From Rhodoferax sp. U2-2l (GTDB taxonomy: Bacteria; Pseudomonadota; Gammaproteobacteria; Burkholderiales; Burkholderiaceae_C), in assembly GCF_020594515.1 (NCBI RefSeq), contig NZ_JAJCTH010000007.1:1-64000 (forward strand): a stretch of 64,000 nt of DNA, read 5' to 3'. The notes beneath the pieces were generated by a model. That model was not told the origin of the DNA. It was given only the letters and a program-made list of their open reading frames with translations, and did no database searches. Below are positions 50,459-60,804 of the stretch, piece by piece. Both the position numbers and the translations under genes were made by a program. The first letter of the stretch is position 1; each line of letters opens with the position of its first letter.

Positions 50459-51049
50459 ATGCTCCACGTCTCCAAACTCATTCCCCAAGGCGCCGGTCTG
50501 GCAGCAGTGCTGCTTAAACGTGCCAGCACCGTCGAGCTGGACTGGGACGTCCGCCAGAAAAGTCGCTTTGACGCGACCGACTCGACCGGGCGCCAGCTGG
50601 GCATCTTTTTGCCACGCGGCATGGTGGCGCGCGGTGGCGACGTGCTGGTGGCGCATGACGGCTCGCTGATCAAGGTCTGGGCGGCACCACAAAGTGTGCT
50701 CAAGATCACCGCTTGCCCGGACCATGGCACGCCGTTTGATCTGATCCGCGCCGCTTACCACCTGGGCAACCGGCATGTGCCGATTGAGCTCAAGCCCGAC
50801 CACCTCAAGATCGAGCCCGACCATGTGCTGGCCAGCATGTTGCACGCCATGCACCTGATCGTGACCGAAGTGAGCGAGCCGTTTGAGCCCGAAAACGGCG
50901 CCTACGCCACCGGCGGCCACTTTGGGGGCCACCACCACGGGCATGAACACGACCACGATCACAGCCATGACCATGTGCACACACCTCCGGCCAGCCCCGA
51001 GGCACCCAAGCCCCACGTGCACGGCCCGGGTTGCGGCCACCACCACTGA
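50459..51049 (+). CDS. ureE: Urease accessory nickel metallochaperone
   Basis: A 196-residue UreE. The N-terminal domain has AVLLKRASTVELDWDVRQKS and FLPRGMVARGGDVLVAHDGS. The metal-binding domain contains YHLGNRHVPIELKPDHLKIE and PDHVLASML. The C-terminus is a long His/Asp tail (GGHHHGHEHDHDHSHDHVH and a final CGHHH) for nickel storage. It hands Ni2+ to UreG. ATG at 50459. Confidence 0.96.
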   Translation: MLHVSKLIPQGAGLAAVLLKRASTVELDWDVRQKSRFDATDSTGRQLGIFLPRGMVARGGDVLVAHDGSLIKVWAAPQSVLKITACPDHGTPFDLIRAAYHLGNRHVPIELKPDHLKIEPDHVLASMLHAMHLIVTEVSEPFEPENGAYATGGHFGGHHHGHEHDHDHSHDHVHTPPASPEAPKPHVHGPGCGHHH

Positions 51050-51070
51050 GCGCCAGCGAGCACATCACGC

Positions 51071-51748
51071 ATGCACGACAGCAGCCTGATGCAGCTGATG
51101 TGGCTGGCCTCACCGGCCTTGCCGATTGGCGGATTCTCGTATTCAGAATGCTTGGAAGCCGCCGTTGATGCAGGGCTGGTAACTAGCGAAACAGAAGCAT
51201 CGGACTGGCTGGTGGAGCAACTCCATACCAGCCTGGCGCGTGCCGACCTGGCGGTGATCGCCCAAGCCATTCCCGCCTGGCAGACAGCCGACCACACCCG
51301 CATCGCGCAGCTCAATGCCTGGGTTTTACAAACCCGCGAAAGCAGCGAATTGCGCGCACAAAGTGAACAAATGGGCCGCAGCCTGCTGGAGTGGTTACGT
51401 AACCACACCACCGCACAAGCCGAGCAGATCGCCCTGCTCGCGAACCTGCAACCGACCTACCCGCTGGCCTTTGCGCTGGCGGCCAGTGCCACCGGTGCGC
51501 CGCTGCGTGACTGTCTGTTGGCCAATGCCTTTGGCTGGGCCGAGAACATGATGCAGGCCGCGATCAAGGCGGTGCCGCTGGGCCAGAGTTCTGGCCAGCG
51601 CATCCTCTCGGCCCTGGCAGCGAACATCCCTGCGGCGGTGGATCTGGCGCTGGCTCTGGATGATAAGAACCGACAAGCTTTTTCCCCCATGCTGGCGATC
51701 CTGAGCGCCCGGCACGAGTCGCAATATTCAAGGATTTTCCGATCCTAG
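51071..51748 (+). CDS. ureF: Urease accessory protein
   Basis: A 225-residue all-helical Ure[21 protein letters not shown] is the family start; [20 protein letters not shown] and [12 protein letters not shown] are conserved later blocks, with the C-terminal [18 protein letters not shown] tail (here [13 protein letters not shown]). It bridges UreD and UreG in the maturation complex. It follows ureE by 21 bases. Confidence 0.96.
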   Translation: MHDSSLMQLMWLASPALPIGGFSYSECLEAAVDAGLVTSETEASDWLVEQLHTSLARADLAVIAQAIPAWQTADHTRIAQLNAWVLQTRESSELRAQSEQMGRSLLEWLRNHTTAQAEQIALLANLQPTYPLAFALAASATGAPLRDCLLANAFGWAENMMQAAIKAVPLGQSSGQRILSALAANIPAAVDLALALDDKNRQAFSPMLAILSARHESQYSRIFRS

Positions 51749-51797
51749 CCCTTATTCAATAACGGCTGATAGCTTCACTTTACATAGCACACCAACC

Positions 51798-52463
51798 ATG
51801 ACCACACCGCTGCACCACGTTCCCAACCGCACCAAAAAGCTGCCACCTTTGCGCGTCGGCATTGGCGGGCCGGTCGGCTCCGGCAAAACCACGCTGCTCG
51901 AAATGTTGTGCAAAGCCATGCGCGACACCTACGACCTAGTGGCCATCACCAACGACATCTACACCAAGGAAGACCAACGCCTGCTGACCGTGAGCGGTGC
52001 ACTGCCTGCCGAGCGGATCATGGGGGTGGAAACCGGCGGCTGCCCGCACACCGCCATCCGCGAAGACTGCTCGATCAATCTGGAGGCCATCGACCGCATG
52101 CTGGTGGACTTCCCCAATGCTGACATCGTGTTTGTCGAGAGTGGTGGCGACAACCTGGCCGCCACCTTCAGCCCAGAGTTGTCGGACCTGACCATCTACG
52201 TGATCGACGTCGCCGCGGGCGAGAAGATCCCGCGCAAAGGTGGCCCCGGCATCACCAAAAGTGACCTGTTTGTCATCAACAAAACCGATCTGGCACCCCA
52301 CGTGGGCGCCAACCTGGAGGTGATGGCGGCGGACACCACCCGCATGCGCACCACGCCCAAGGGGCTCAAACCTTTTGTGATGACCAACCTGAAAACCAAC
52401 GCCGGGCTGGATGACGTGATCCGCTTCATCGAGCAGCGCGGCATGCTAAAGCCCCAAGCCTGA
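51798..52463 (+). CDS. ureG: Urease accessory GTPase
   Basis: A 221-residue SIMIBI GTPase. P-loop [23 protein letters not shown], the nickel-binding [18 protein letters not shown] block (here [14 protein letters not shown]), [17 protein letters not shown] and the NKTD guanine motif in VINKTDLAP are all present. It drives nickel insertion by GTP hydrolysis. It is the last urease gene; the 172-bp gap to the next gene holds short GC-rich hairpins only. Confidence 0.98.
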   Translation: MTTPLHHVPNRTKKLPPLRVGIGGPVGSGKTTLLEMLCKAMRDTYDLVAITNDIYTKEDQRLLTVSGALPAERIMGVETGGCPHTAIREDCSINLEAIDRMLVDFPNADIVFVESGGDNLAATFSPELSDLTIYVIDVAAGEKIPRKGGPGITKSDLFVINKTDLAPHVGANLEVMAADTTRMRTTPKGLKPFVMTNLKTNAGLDDVIRFIEQRGMLKPQA

Positions 52464-52635
52464 ACGCACCCGGGACCCGCCAAGCCGGGTGGTGATCCGA
52501 CCACGCGCTGGCGCCCAGCGGACGCAGGAAGCTACGAAATCAAAGCATGATGCTATGATTTTCGATTTTCTGTCCACCAGGAATCCCGCTTGAAACGCCT
52601 ACACCGCACCGACCACCCCTGCCACGCAGGTTGCC

Positions 52636-54285
52636 ATGGCGCTGCTTGACGACGATCTCTCCACCAGCAGCGCGCTGGTGATTGACGCCAACCCCACCTC
52701 ACGCTCGGTGCTGGTGTCCCAGTTGCGCGACTTTGGCATGGGCACGGTGGTGCAAACCGCGCGCCTGCAGGATGCCCGACGCCAGCTGGAGTTCCGCAAG
52801 TTTGATGTGGTGTTGTGCGAGTTGCACTTTGCCGATGACACCATGACCGGGCAAGACCTGCTGGACGACCTGCGACGCAACCAGTTGCTGCCGTTTGCCA
52901 CCGTGTTTCTGATGGTCACCGGCGAAGCCACTTACACCAAGGTGGCCGAGGCGGCTGAGTCGGCGCTGGACGGATACCTGCTCAAGCCCCACAAGGCCAA
53001 CCAGCTCGGCGAGCGGCTGCGTCAGGCACGCATCCGCAAAGCCTCTTTGCAGGACATCTTCAGCGCCATCGAGGCAGAAGATTTCGACACCGCCGCCCGG
53101 CTGTGCCTGCAGCGCTTTGAGACCAAGGGCCTGTTCTGGTTGTATGCCGCGCGCGTCGGGGCCGAGCTGCTGCTGCGCATCGGCAAATTTGATCAGGCGC
53201 AAAAGCTGTACCAGGCGGTGGTGGCTGCCAAAACCCTGCCCTGGGCCAAACTGGGGGTGGCGCGTTCGCTCCTGGACGAGGGCCAGACCGCCAAAGCGGT
53301 CAGCACGCTGGAAAACCTGATCAGCGAAGACCCCAACTACGCCGACGCGTATGACGTGATGGGCCGCGCCCAATTCGAGCAAGGCAAGTTTGCCGACGCG
53401 CTGGCCACCTACAAAATGGCCAGCCAGCTGACACCGGCCTCCATCACACGGCTGCAAAACCTGGGGCTGATGAGTTACTACTGTGGCGACCGCAAAACCG
53501 CCGAGCAGGTGCTGGACCGCACCACCCGCCTGGGCCTGGACTCGAAGATGTTTGACTGCCAGACGCTGGTGCTGCTGGCGTTTGCGCGTTTTGAGAGCGG
53601 CGACCACAAGGGCCTGCAGCGCTGCCGCGACGACTTTGCCCGCCTGATCGAGCGCAGCCCCGACAACGCCCGACTGCAGCGCCTGAGCGGCATCGTGGAC
53701 GCGTTACAACTGCTTGACAAGGGGCAGTTCGCGCAAGCGCTCCAAGCCATTCGCAGCCAGTGCCAACGTGTCAAGGACACGGATTTTGACTTTGAATCCG
53801 CGTCCAACCTGGTAGCGCTGCTGGCCCAACTGGGCCACAAAGCGATCCAGCTCGACGAGGTCGAGGCCGTGGTTACCACGCTGGGCCTGCGGTTTGCCGG
53901 CACCCGGGCCTTGTCCGAGCTGCTGGCAGGCGCTGCCGGTATTCACCCCCCCTATGCCGACATCGTGCGCCGTGCCCACAGCCACATCCTGAAACTGGCT
54001 GAAACCGCCATGTCACTCAGCATGGGCGGCGACCCGCAGGCGGCCGTGCTCGACCTGATTCGCCACGGCCAGGACACGCTGAGTGGCAAGCTGATCGAAA
54101 CCGCCTACCTGGTGATGCACCGCTACGCCGACAAGATCAAGAACACGGCCGAACTCACCCCCCTTGTCCATGACCTGCGGGTGCGTTACCGCACCCAGAT
54201 CACGCGCGCGGCGCTGGGTGAACCCAAGCGCCAGGCCGGTGGCCTGACCCTGCGCGCTGGCAACAAGACAGAGAAGGCGACCTGA
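52636..54285 (+). CDS. Receiver-TPR protein with altered phospho-acceptor
   Basis: A 549-residue protein. Residues about 8-130 form a CheY-like receiver (ALVIDANPTSRSVLVSQLRD; a lysine in GYLLKPHK). The expected acceptor aspartate in FDVVLCELHFADD is glutamate, and the usual acidic pair near the N-terminus is reduced. The rest is helical with tetratricopeptide repeats (for example ALATYKMASQLTPASITRLQ at about 257-276). A constitutively 'on'-like or phosphorylation-independent adaptor is inferred. It stands alone after ureG. Confidence 0.8.
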   Translation: MALLDDDLSTSSALVIDANPTSRSVLVSQLRDFGMGTVVQTARLQDARRQLEFRKFDVVLCELHFADDTMTGQDLLDDLRRNQLLPFATVFLMVTGEATYTKVAEAAESALDGYLLKPHKANQLGERLRQARIRKASLQDIFSAIEAEDFDTAARLCLQRFETKGLFWLYAARVGAELLLRIGKFDQAQKLYQAVVAAKTLPWAKLGVARSLLDEGQTAKAVSTLENLISEDPNYADAYDVMGRAQFEQGKFADALATYKMASQLTPASITRLQNLGLMSYYCGDRKTAEQVLDRTTRLGLDSKMFDCQTLVLLAFARFESGDHKGLQRCRDDFARLIERSPDNARLQRLSGIVDALQLLDKGQFAQALQAIRSQCQRVKDTDFDFESASNLVALLAQLGHKAIQLDEVEAVVTTLGLRFAGTRALSELLAGAAGIHPPYADIVRRAHSHILKLAETAMSLSMGGDPQAAVLDLIRHGQDTLSGKLIETAYLVMHRYADKIKNTAELTPLVHDLRVRYRTQITRAALGEPKRQAGGLTLRAGNKTEKAT

Positions 54286-54360
54286 CCCGTTGCTGGCCGG
54301 ACTTGGGGAGCCCTGCCCCGTGCCACGACCCGGGGGGCCTCCCTGCATCCGACTCCTGGA

Positions 54361-54379
54361 TGGCGGATCAAGTCCGCCA
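54361..54379. terminator. Hairpin between convergent TPR and CBS genes
   Basis: TGGCGGA and TCCGCCA arms around TCAAG, in the 113-bp gap between convergent genes. It resembles a dispersed extragenic palindrome and the hairpin after urtE. No T-run. Confidence 0.55.
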
Positions 54380-54398
54380 TGACCCTGCTCTGGGTGGC

Positions 54399-55097
54399 TC
54401 AGCCCCACAGGTCCAGCGGCGGGTCGGTCACCACGGCACGCAAAATGTCGGAGCGCGAGATGAACCCAGCCACCAACCCCGCCTCGTCCACCGCCGGCAA
54501 CCCGGGCAGGCCGGTGTCCAGCAGCACCCGCGCCACCCGGCGGATGTCGGCGTCGGGCGCCACACTGGGCACCGGGGTGACCATGATGTCCTTGACGTTT
54601 TGCATCATCAGCGCGCGCCAGGCCAGCGCGTGGCTGTCGGGTGATGGCAGCCGCTCGGGCTTGAGCAAATCCGCCCGCGTCAGCAGGCCCACCAGGTGGT
54701 TGGTGGCGTCCACCACCGGCGCCTGGCCGACGCCTTTTTCGCTGAGGATTTGCCACGCCTGCAGCACCGTGGCGCTGTCTTTGATGGTGATGATCTGTGC
54801 GCTCATCACGTGGCTGACCCGCGTCAAAGGCTGGCGCGCGGTGCTGCCCGCACGCGTGTCGGTATAGGCCGACAGCGGGCTGCGCCGGGATTCGTCAGCG
54901 CCCACCGCAGCACTGGCCAACTTGTTGGCCTCCGACTCAACAAACGCGCCAGACGACTCTGCCAGCGCGTCACGCCCCTCTTGCCCGGCAGCCAGCACAC
55001 GGCGCGCGCGCGTCAGCGCGTCCACACCACCCACCTGGCGCAATTGCTCCATGCTGCCGCGAAACAGTTGCCCCTGCATGCCGTAAACAGAAAACAT
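54399..55097 (-). CDS. CBS-domain protein
   Basis: A 232-residue protein. The N-terminal 100 residues are variable and probably helical. A CBS pair follows: VSHVMSAQIITIKDSATVLQ to VGLLTRADLL, and VKDIMVTPVPSVAPDADIRR to VAGFISRSDILRAV. CBS pairs bind adenine nucleotides as energy sensors. An AAGGAGG site lies before ATG 55097. No fused enzyme or channel domain is seen. Confidence 0.88.
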   Translation of the reverse strand: MFSVYGMQGQLFRGSMEQLRQVGGVDALTRARRVLAAGQEGRDALAESSGAFVESEANKLASAAVGADESRRSPLSAYTDTRAGSTARQPLTRVSHVMSAQIITIKDSATVLQAWQILSEKGVGQAPVVDATNHLVGLLTRADLLKPERLPSPDSHALAWRALMMQNVKDIMVTPVPSVAPDADIRRVARVLLDTGLPGLPAVDEAGLVAGFISRSDILRAVVTDPPLDLWG

Positions 55098-55246
55098 GGC
55101 GTGTTGCCTCCTTGTAGGGTTGCCGCGCGCGAGACCAGGTGCCGTGACCACGCGGCGATAAGGGCCGATCCGGGCCGCGTCAATCCGGCGGCTATAGGTT
55201 TTATCGACGCTTGCTGGCCCGGACTTGATTCCCGGCCAAAAACCAC

Positions 55247-56485
55247 TCAGGCTTTGGGCAAAAACAGCGCCTGCAGGTCGTTCAAAAAATCAAAGCCACG
55301 CGCGGTGGGTTGCACATGGTTCAGGCCGTCGGTCAACAGGCCGCGCGTTTGGGCTTCTTGCAGCGCGGCAGTGATGGCGGTGATGGGCAATCCCGTGCGT
55401 TCGGTAAAACTTGGCAACGCAAAACCATCGGCCAGGCGCAAGGCGTTGAGCATGAACTCAAACGGCAACTCGGCGCGTTTCACCTCGTTCTCCTGCGCCA
55501 GCGCGGTTCCGGCCAAGGCTTGCGTCATATAACGCGCCGGGTCACGCAGGCGCACCTGGCGCAGCACGCGGTGGGCAAAACTGAGCTTGCTGTGCGCCCC
55601 CGCGCCAATGCCCAGATAGTCACCAAACTGCCAGTAGTTCAGGTTGTGCGCGCAGCCATGACCGGGCCGGGCGTAGGCTGACACCTCGTAGCGGCGCATG
55701 CCGTGCTCACCCGTCAGGTCGGTGATCAGGTCCAGCATGTCGGCGGCCAGATCGTCCTCCACCGGTGCGGGCGGATGTTTGGCAAAGTAGGTGTTGGGCT
55801 CGATGGTCAGGTGGTAGATGGACAAGTGCGGCGGCGCATAGGACAAAGCGGTTGCCACATCGGCCCGCAGGTCATCCAGCGTCTGGCCCGGCAAGGCATA
55901 CATCAGGTCCAGGTTAAACGTCTCAAAGTTAACAGCCGCTTCCTCCAGCGCAGCCTGAGCTTGAGCCCGGTTGTGGACGCGACCCAGGGTTTGCAGGTAG
56001 CTATCGTTGAAGCTCTGCACCCCGACCGACAGGCGCGTGACACCGGCCGCGCGGAAGGCTTTGAAGCGGTCTTTCTCAAACGTGCCGGGGTTGGCTTCCA
56101 GCGTGATTTCAGCGTCAGCCGCCAGCTTGACCCGGGCGCGAATACCGCCCAAGAGTTGATCAATGGCTGCTGGCGAAAACAGGCTGGGCGTGCCACCCCC
56201 AATGAACACGGTCTGCACGCTGCGACCCCAGATGAGCGGCAGCGATGCTTCCAGATCGGCCATCAGGGCGTTGATGTAAGCCTGCTCAGGCAGCTCGGAC
56301 GTGCGCAGTTCGTGGGAGTTGAAGTCGCAATACGGACACTTTTTCAGGCACCATGGTAGGTGGATGTAGAGCGACAGTGGTGGCAGGCTGGTGAGCTGCA
56401 GCGTGCCTGGGCGCATGTAGTGCTGGATATCGTGCGGCTGCACGGCCTGCTCTGGCGCGTCTGATGTTGGCTGGATCGGGATCAC
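55247..56485 (-). CDS. hemW: Radical SAM heme chaperone HemW
   Basis: A 412-residue HemN-like protein. SLYIHLPWCLKKCPYCDFNS carries the CX3CX2C cluster ligands. FIGGGTPSLFSP, ITLEANPGTFEKDRF and RLSVGVQSFNDSYLQTLGR are HemW/HemN blocks, with the C-terminal HemN domain (EFMLNALRLADGF). It lacks the cysteine spacing of true coproporphyrinogen oxidase HemN, so HemW (heme delivery) is preferred. It overlaps rdgB by 4 bases. Confidence 0.92.
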   Translation of the reverse strand: MIPIQPTSDAPEQAVQPHDIQHYMRPGTLQLTSLPPLSLYIHLPWCLKKCPYCDFNSHELRTSELPEQAYINALMADLEASLPLIWGRSVQTVFIGGGTPSLFSPAAIDQLLGGIRARVKLAADAEITLEANPGTFEKDRFKAFRAAGVTRLSVGVQSFNDSYLQTLGRVHNRAQAQAALEEAAVNFETFNLDLMYALPGQTLDDLRADVATALSYAPPHLSIYHLTIEPNTYFAKHPPAPVEDDLAADMLDLITDLTGEHGMRRYEVSAYARPGHGCAHNLNYWQFGDYLGIGAGAHSKLSFAHRVLRQVRLRDPARYMTQALAGTALAQENEVKRAELPFEFMLNALRLADGFALPSFTERTGLPITAITAALQEAQTRGLLTDGLNHVQPTARGFDFLNDLQALFLPKA

Positions 56486-57081
56486 AGCCAGCGCTCACGC
56501 ATCAGTGCCACCATGGCCGCCGCCGCCCGACCGCGGTGGCTGTGGGCGTTTTTCACCTCGGTGGGCAACTGGGCAAAGGTCTGGCCAAACGCGGGGATGA
56601 ACATCACCGGATCAAAGCCAAATCCATTGCTGCCCAGACGCTCGCACGCAATCTCGCCCACCACCCGGCCCACCGCCACCAGTGGCTCGGGGTCTTGCGG
56701 GTTGCGCACGGCTACCAGCGTGCTGACCATCGCGGCGCGGCGGTTCTCTACACCCGCCATCTGCTCCAGCAAGGCACGCACATTGTTGTCGTCGCTCTTG
56801 GGGTAACCAAACTGGGTGGCGTAATACGCGGTTTGCACGCCGGGCAGACCACCAAACGCGTCCACGCACAGGCCGGCGTCATCGGCCACCGCAGGCAGAC
56901 CGCTGTGCTCGGCGGCGTGGCGGGCCTTGGCCAGCGCGTTTTCAATGAAGGTGTGAAACGGCTCGGCCGCCTCCGCAATGCCCAGGCTGCCCTGGGTGAT
57001 CAGCTCAAAACCCAGCGGCGCAAACATGGCCTGCAATTCAGCCAGCTTGCCGGGGTTGTTGGATGCCAGAACGATTTTCAT
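56482..57081 (-). CDS. rdgB: XTP/dITP pyrophosphatase (RdgB/HAM1)
   Basis: A 199-residue enzyme that removes non-canonical purine nucleotides. MKIVLASNNPGKLAELQAMF is the substrate-binding start. FIENALAKARHAAEHSGLPA, ADDAGLCVDAFGGLPGV and NGFGFDPVMFIP are diagnostic. ATG 57081 gives the family N-terminus; an upstream reading to 57099 is less likely. It sits in a rph-rdgB-hemW order. Confidence 0.95.
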   Translation of the reverse strand: MKIVLASNNPGKLAELQAMFAPLGFELITQGSLGIAEAAEPFHTFIENALAKARHAAEHSGLPAVADDAGLCVDAFGGLPGVQTAYYATQFGYPKSDDNNVRALLEQMAGVENRRAAMVSTLVAVRNPQDPEPLVAVGRVVGEIACERLGSNGFGFDPVMFIPAFGQTFAQLPTEVKNAHSHRGRAAAAMVALMRERWL

Positions 57082-57137
57082 GAGACAAATAAGCGTCAAG
57101 CGCTTTTAGATAAGGGAAGGGGCACAGAGCTGTCAAA

Positions 57138-57860
57138 TCAATAAGCGGCCCGTTGCAGTTGGATCAGTTCACGAATGCCCTTGTCGGCCAGCGCCAGCAG
57201 CGCATCCATCTCGGCACGGGTGAAGGCCGCGCCCTCGGCGGTGCCTTGTACTTCGACAAAATGACCGGCACCGGTCATCACCACATTCATGTCGGTGTCA
57301 CAGGCCGAGTCTTCCACATAGTCCAGATCCAGCAGCGGCGTGCCTTGCACAATGCCCACCGAGACGGCGGCCACGTGGTTCAGGATCGGTGACTCGGTGA
57401 GTTTGCCCTGCGCCAGCAGCCAGTTGACTGCGTCCTGCGCCGCCACAAACGCGCCGGTGATCGCCGCAGTGCGGGTACCGCCGTCAGCCTGCAACACGTC
57501 GCAGTCCAGGTGGATGGTGCGCTCGCCCAGGCGTTTCAAATCAAACACGCTGCGCAGCGCGCGGCCAATCAGGCGCTGAATCTCTTGCGTGCGGCCGGAC
57601 TGTTTGCCGCGGGCGGCCTCGCGGTCGCTGCGGGTGTGGGTGGCGCGCGGCAACATGCCGTATTCGGCGGTAACCCAGCCTTCGCCGCTGCCTTTTTTAT
57701 GGCCGGGTACTTTCTCCTCAACAGAGGCGGTGCACAACACCCGGGTGTTGCCAAACGCGATCAGCACCGAGCCTTCGGCGTGCATGGTGTAGTGGCGGGT
57801 GATGGTCACCGGGCGCAAAGCATCTGCGGCGCGCGCCTCGGTGCGTAAAAAATCAGTCAT
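57138..57860 (-). CDS. rph: Ribonuclease PH
   Basis: A 240-residue phosphorolytic 3'-5' exoribonuclease that trims tRNA 3' ends. [60 protein letters not shown] and [20 protein letters not shown] are diagnostic. ATG 57860 follows AAAGG, and gives the [14 protein letters not shown] start. It follows the phosphatase gene by 24 bp on the same strand. Confidence 0.96.
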   Translation of the reverse strand: MTDFLRTEARAADALRPVTITRHYTMHAEGSVLIAFGNTRVLCTASVEEKVPGHKKGSGEGWVTAEYGMLPRATHTRSDREAARGKQSGRTQEIQRLIGRALRSVFDLKRLGERTIHLDCDVLQADGGTRTAAITGAFVAAQDAVNWLLAQGKLTESPILNHVAAVSVGIVQGTPLLDLDYVEDSACDTDMNVVMTGAGHFVEVQGTAEGAAFTRAEMDALLALADKGIRELIQLQRAAY

Positions 57861-57884
57861 CAGGGATACCTTTGCAGTCAAAAA

Positions 57885-58802
57885 TCAGGTCTTTTTCTTC
57901 AGGGATGAGCGGCGAATGGCCTCGTTGATCTCGGCAATCGAGCGCTCGATGGCGTCGTCATCCAGATCGTCCGAGTCCGGGTCCAGCCAGCCACCCTGCA
58001 CCGTGGAGGCAAACACCCCGTCCAGAATCGAGTCAGTGGTGATCGAACCCCGGGTAGATTCAAACGTGTCGGGCGTTTCCCAAGCCATCGCCAGGCAGGT
58101 GACGTTATCCGATTTGCGACCCGCCAGGCGCAAGGCCTTCTCCACCAGCTCCGGCACCGCCACATCCACCGGTTGACGGGTCAGATCAGCAACGATGTCC
58201 TCTTCCTTCAGGGCCGACCACAAGCCGTCGGAGCACAGCATGATGCGGTCACCCTGTTGCAGGTTCACCGGCCCCACCACCGAAAACACGGGCTTGGTGG
58301 GCGAGCCCAGGCAGGTAAACAACACGTTGCGGTTTTTGGGGGCTTGCGGCTGCGATGCCGAGGGCTTGAGCAAATCGTGCTCCAGCAACGAGTGGTCACG
58401 CGTGCGGGTCAGCAGCTCGCCACGGCGAATCAGGTACAGCCGCGAGTCGCCACAGTGCGTCCAGGCGACGCAGCCTTCTTGCACCACGGCCACCACCAAG
58501 GTGGTGCGCGGGGGGTCGAGCATGGCGCGGTCCATGGCGTAACGCAAGATTTGCCGATGCGCCGCCCGCACCACATTGTTCAAAAACGCCTGTACATCAG
58601 GCAGTTCGGGGCGGGCCTCGTTCTGGAACATGGTGGCGATGGTCTGTACCGCCAGCTGCGCCGCCACCTCACCATCGGGGTGCCCACCCATGCCGTCGGC
58701 GAGCATGAAAATGGCCGATCCGCTGGTGTAGCAATAACCCATGCGGTCTTCGTTTTTGTCGCGCCCGCCTTTGCGGCTCACCTGAAAAACGGAGAACTTC
58801 AT
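57885..58802 (-). CDS. PP2C-type protein phosphatase
   Basis: A 305-residue metal-dependent Ser/Thr phosphatase. Metal-binding blocks are KNEDRMGYCY, LADGMGGHPDGEVAA, THCGDSRLYLIR, LCSDGLWSAL and SDNVTCLAMAW. A 65-residue acidic C-terminal tail is unusual for minimal PP2Cs. Its ATG overlaps the stop of the kinase gene (TGATG), so the two are translated together and probably act on common targets. Confidence 0.92.
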   Translation of the reverse strand: MKFSVFQVSRKGGRDKNEDRMGYCYTSGSAIFMLADGMGGHPDGEVAAQLAVQTIATMFQNEARPELPDVQAFLNNVVRAAHRQILRYAMDRAMLDPPRTTLVVAVVQEGCVAWTHCGDSRLYLIRRGELLTRTRDHSLLEHDLLKPSASQPQAPKNRNVLFTCLGSPTKPVFSVVGPVNLQQGDRIMLCSDGLWSALKEEDIVADLTRQPVDVAVPELVEKALRLAGRKSDNVTCLAMAWETPDTFESTRGSITTDSILDGVFASTVQGGWLDPDSDDLDDDAIERSIAEINEAIRRSSLKKKT

Positions 58803-59806
58803 CACACTTTGTGGCTGGGCCCCGTGGCCTTGAGCACGGTCTTTTTGGTGCCAGTGACCATGTTGTCAAACTGCAGACGCACCTTGTCGCCCACGCTCAG
58901 CCGGGTGTAGCGCCGCTCGCCGGGGCTATTGAACTCTCTTTGCAGGGCAAACACCGACTGCGGGCGCGCCAACGGGTCCAGCGCCATGCACCACTGCACC
59001 ACCTCGATCAGGTTGTCGGAATAGATGCCCTGCAGCCGCTTGAAGGCTTGCGCCATCGGATCGGTGGCGACACGTTGCGGCGCCTCGTTGGGCGGAAACC
59101 CCTGCATGCAGGCGAAGATACAGGCGCCAATGGCGTAAATATCGGTCCAGGGGCCCATGGCACTGTCGCGCCGGTACATCTCGGGGGCGGCAAAACCTGG
59201 CGTGTACATCGGGCGGATGAAGTTGCCCTCTTTGCTGAGCACCTCACGCGCCGCGCCGAAGTCAATCAGCACCGCCTTGTTGTCGTCGGTGATGAAGATG
59301 TTGGCCGGCTTGATGTCCAGGTGCAGCATCTTGTGCTGGTGCACGATGCGCAGGCCACGCAAGATCTCCTCAAACAGCGAGCGGATGGTGGACTCGCGAA
59401 ACACCTTGGGCTGCTTCAGGTCACGCGCGATGATGATGAAATCCTGCAGGCTGGCGCCTTCCAGGTAGTTCATCACCATGTAGACCGTGTCGTTTTCCCG
59501 AAAAAAATTCATCACACTCACCACCGAGGGGTGGGAGATCTGGGCCAGCGACCGGCCTTCCTCAAAAAAACTTTTCAAGCCCAGCCGGTACAAAGACAAC
59601 TTTTCAGGCGCCACCTGCGGCGCCAACTCACCCGGCTCGCGGCTGGTCAGCGACGCGGGCAAATACTCCTTGATGGCCACTTGCTGGCCCTCAGCGTCGG
59701 TGGCCTGGTACACCACGCCAAATCCCCCGGCCGCCACCTTGCGCACAACCTGATACCCACCAATCAAGGTGCCAGGCGGCAGGGGAGATGGCTTGACCTT
59801 GGACAT
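58802..59806 (-). CDS. Hanks-type Ser/Thr protein kinase
   Basis: A 334-residue kinase without a membrane segment. Glycine loop AAGGFGVVYQA, catalytic lysine in VAIKEYLP, catalytic loop MLHLDIKPANIFIT (HLD in place of HRD), DFGAAREVL, and APEMYRRDSAMGPWTDIYAI. The C-terminal 40 residues are an extra small domain. Together with the PP2C it makes a kinase-phosphatase module. ATG 59806 is preferred to the TTG at 59815. Confidence 0.92.
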   Translation of the reverse strand: MSKVKPSPLPPGTLIGGYQVVRKVAAGGFGVVYQATDAEGQQVAIKEYLPASLTSREPGELAPQVAPEKLSLYRLGLKSFFEEGRSLAQISHPSVVSVMNFFRENDTVYMVMNYLEGASLQDFIIIARDLKQPKVFRESTIRSLFEEILRGLRIVHQHKMLHLDIKPANIFITDDNKAVLIDFGAAREVLSKEGNFIRPMYTPGFAAPEMYRRDSAMGPWTDIYAIGACIFACMQGFPPNEAPQRVATDPMAQAFKRLQGIYSDNLIEVVQWCMALDPLARPQSVFALQREFNSPGERRYTRLSVGDKVRLQFDNMVTGTKKTVLKATGPSHKV

Positions 59807-59882
59807 ATTTTTCAATCGGGGAACCGCGCACTGGGTGAGAACCGGGTTATTCTCAAACTCACCCCATTTGAAGAAGATCGCA

Positions 59883-60800
59883 ATGTCAGTTTACAGCATG
59901 ACTGGTTACGCCAGCGCCCAGTACAGCCCTGCCAAAGAGGCCTCTGACGGTGATGGCAAGAGCCCCGCAAGCCCGCGCTTGGGGCTGGAAATCCGGGCGG
60001 TGAACAGCCGTTTTCTGGACCTGTCTTTTCGCCTGCCCGAAGAATTGCGTGCCTGCGAACCCGCCCTGCGCGAAAAGCTGGGCGCACGGCTCAAACGTGG
60101 CAAGGTCGAGTTGCGCGCAGCCATTGAAAGCACCACCGCCAGCGTCGTCACCGAACCCTCCACCCGGCTGCTGCAACGCCTGAACGCGATTCAAGACAAT
60201 GTGAGGGCGTGGTTGCCCTCGGCGCAGCCGCTGAGCGTGGCCGAGGTCATCCGCCTGGCGGTGAACGAATCACCCCCTGGCAAAGAATGGCAAACCGAGG
60301 CACTGCAACTGGCGGATGATGTGCTCAACGCCTTGATGTCGGCGCGTGAGCGCGAAGGCGCCCGGCTCGCGACCATGCTGTTTGACCGCATCGGCCAACT
60401 GCGTTCCCTGGCCGCCCAGGCCGAGCCGCTGATCCCGCAACTGGTGGCGCAGCAACGCCAGCGCTTTCTGGACCGCTGGGCCCAAGCCATGGAGATAACC
60501 GACGGCCAGGCCAAGTCCGACATGGCGCAAGACCGCGCCCTGACCGAGGCCACCGCCTTTGCCATCCGCATTGATGTGGCCGAAGAACTGACGCGGCTGG
60601 CATCGCATCTGGACGAACTGGAGCGGCTGGTGAAAAAAGGCGGCGAAATCGGCAAACGACTCGACTTTTTGATTCAGGAATTACACCGCGAGGCCAACAC
60701 GCTGGGCTCCAAATCCGCTGCGCTGGAGCTCACCCATATCTCGGTTGACATGAAAGTACTGATCGAGCAAATGCGCGAACAAGTGCAAAACATAGAGTAA
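59883..60800 (+). CDS. yicC: YicC family endoribonuclease
   Basis: A 305-residue Yic[58 protein letters not shown] and [20 protein letters not shown] are diagnostic. YicC is an RNase implicated in decay of small RNAs. It begins the yicC-gmk-rpoZ-spoT block. GAAGAAG precedes the ATG, and the promoter should lie in the 76-bp divergent gap with the kinase. Confidence 0.94.
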   Translation: MSVYSMTGYASAQYSPAKEASDGDGKSPASPRLGLEIRAVNSRFLDLSFRLPEELRACEPALREKLGARLKRGKVELRAAIESTTASVVTEPSTRLLQRLNAIQDNVRAWLPSAQPLSVAEVIRLAVNESPPGKEWQTEALQLADDVLNALMSAREREGARLATMLFDRIGQLRSLAAQAEPLIPQLVAQQRQRFLDRWAQAMEITDGQAKSDMAQDRALTEATAFAIRIDVAEELTRLASHLDELERLVKKGGEIGKRLDFLIQELHREANTLGSKSAALELTHISVDMKVLIEQMREQVQNIE

Positions 60801-60804
60801 ACGT

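Noticed and set aside
55215-55238. Terminator after the hemW gene
   Set aside because: An imperfect GGCC-rich stem exists, but it has no T-run in the direction of hemW transcription; it looks like a degenerate extragenic palindrome.
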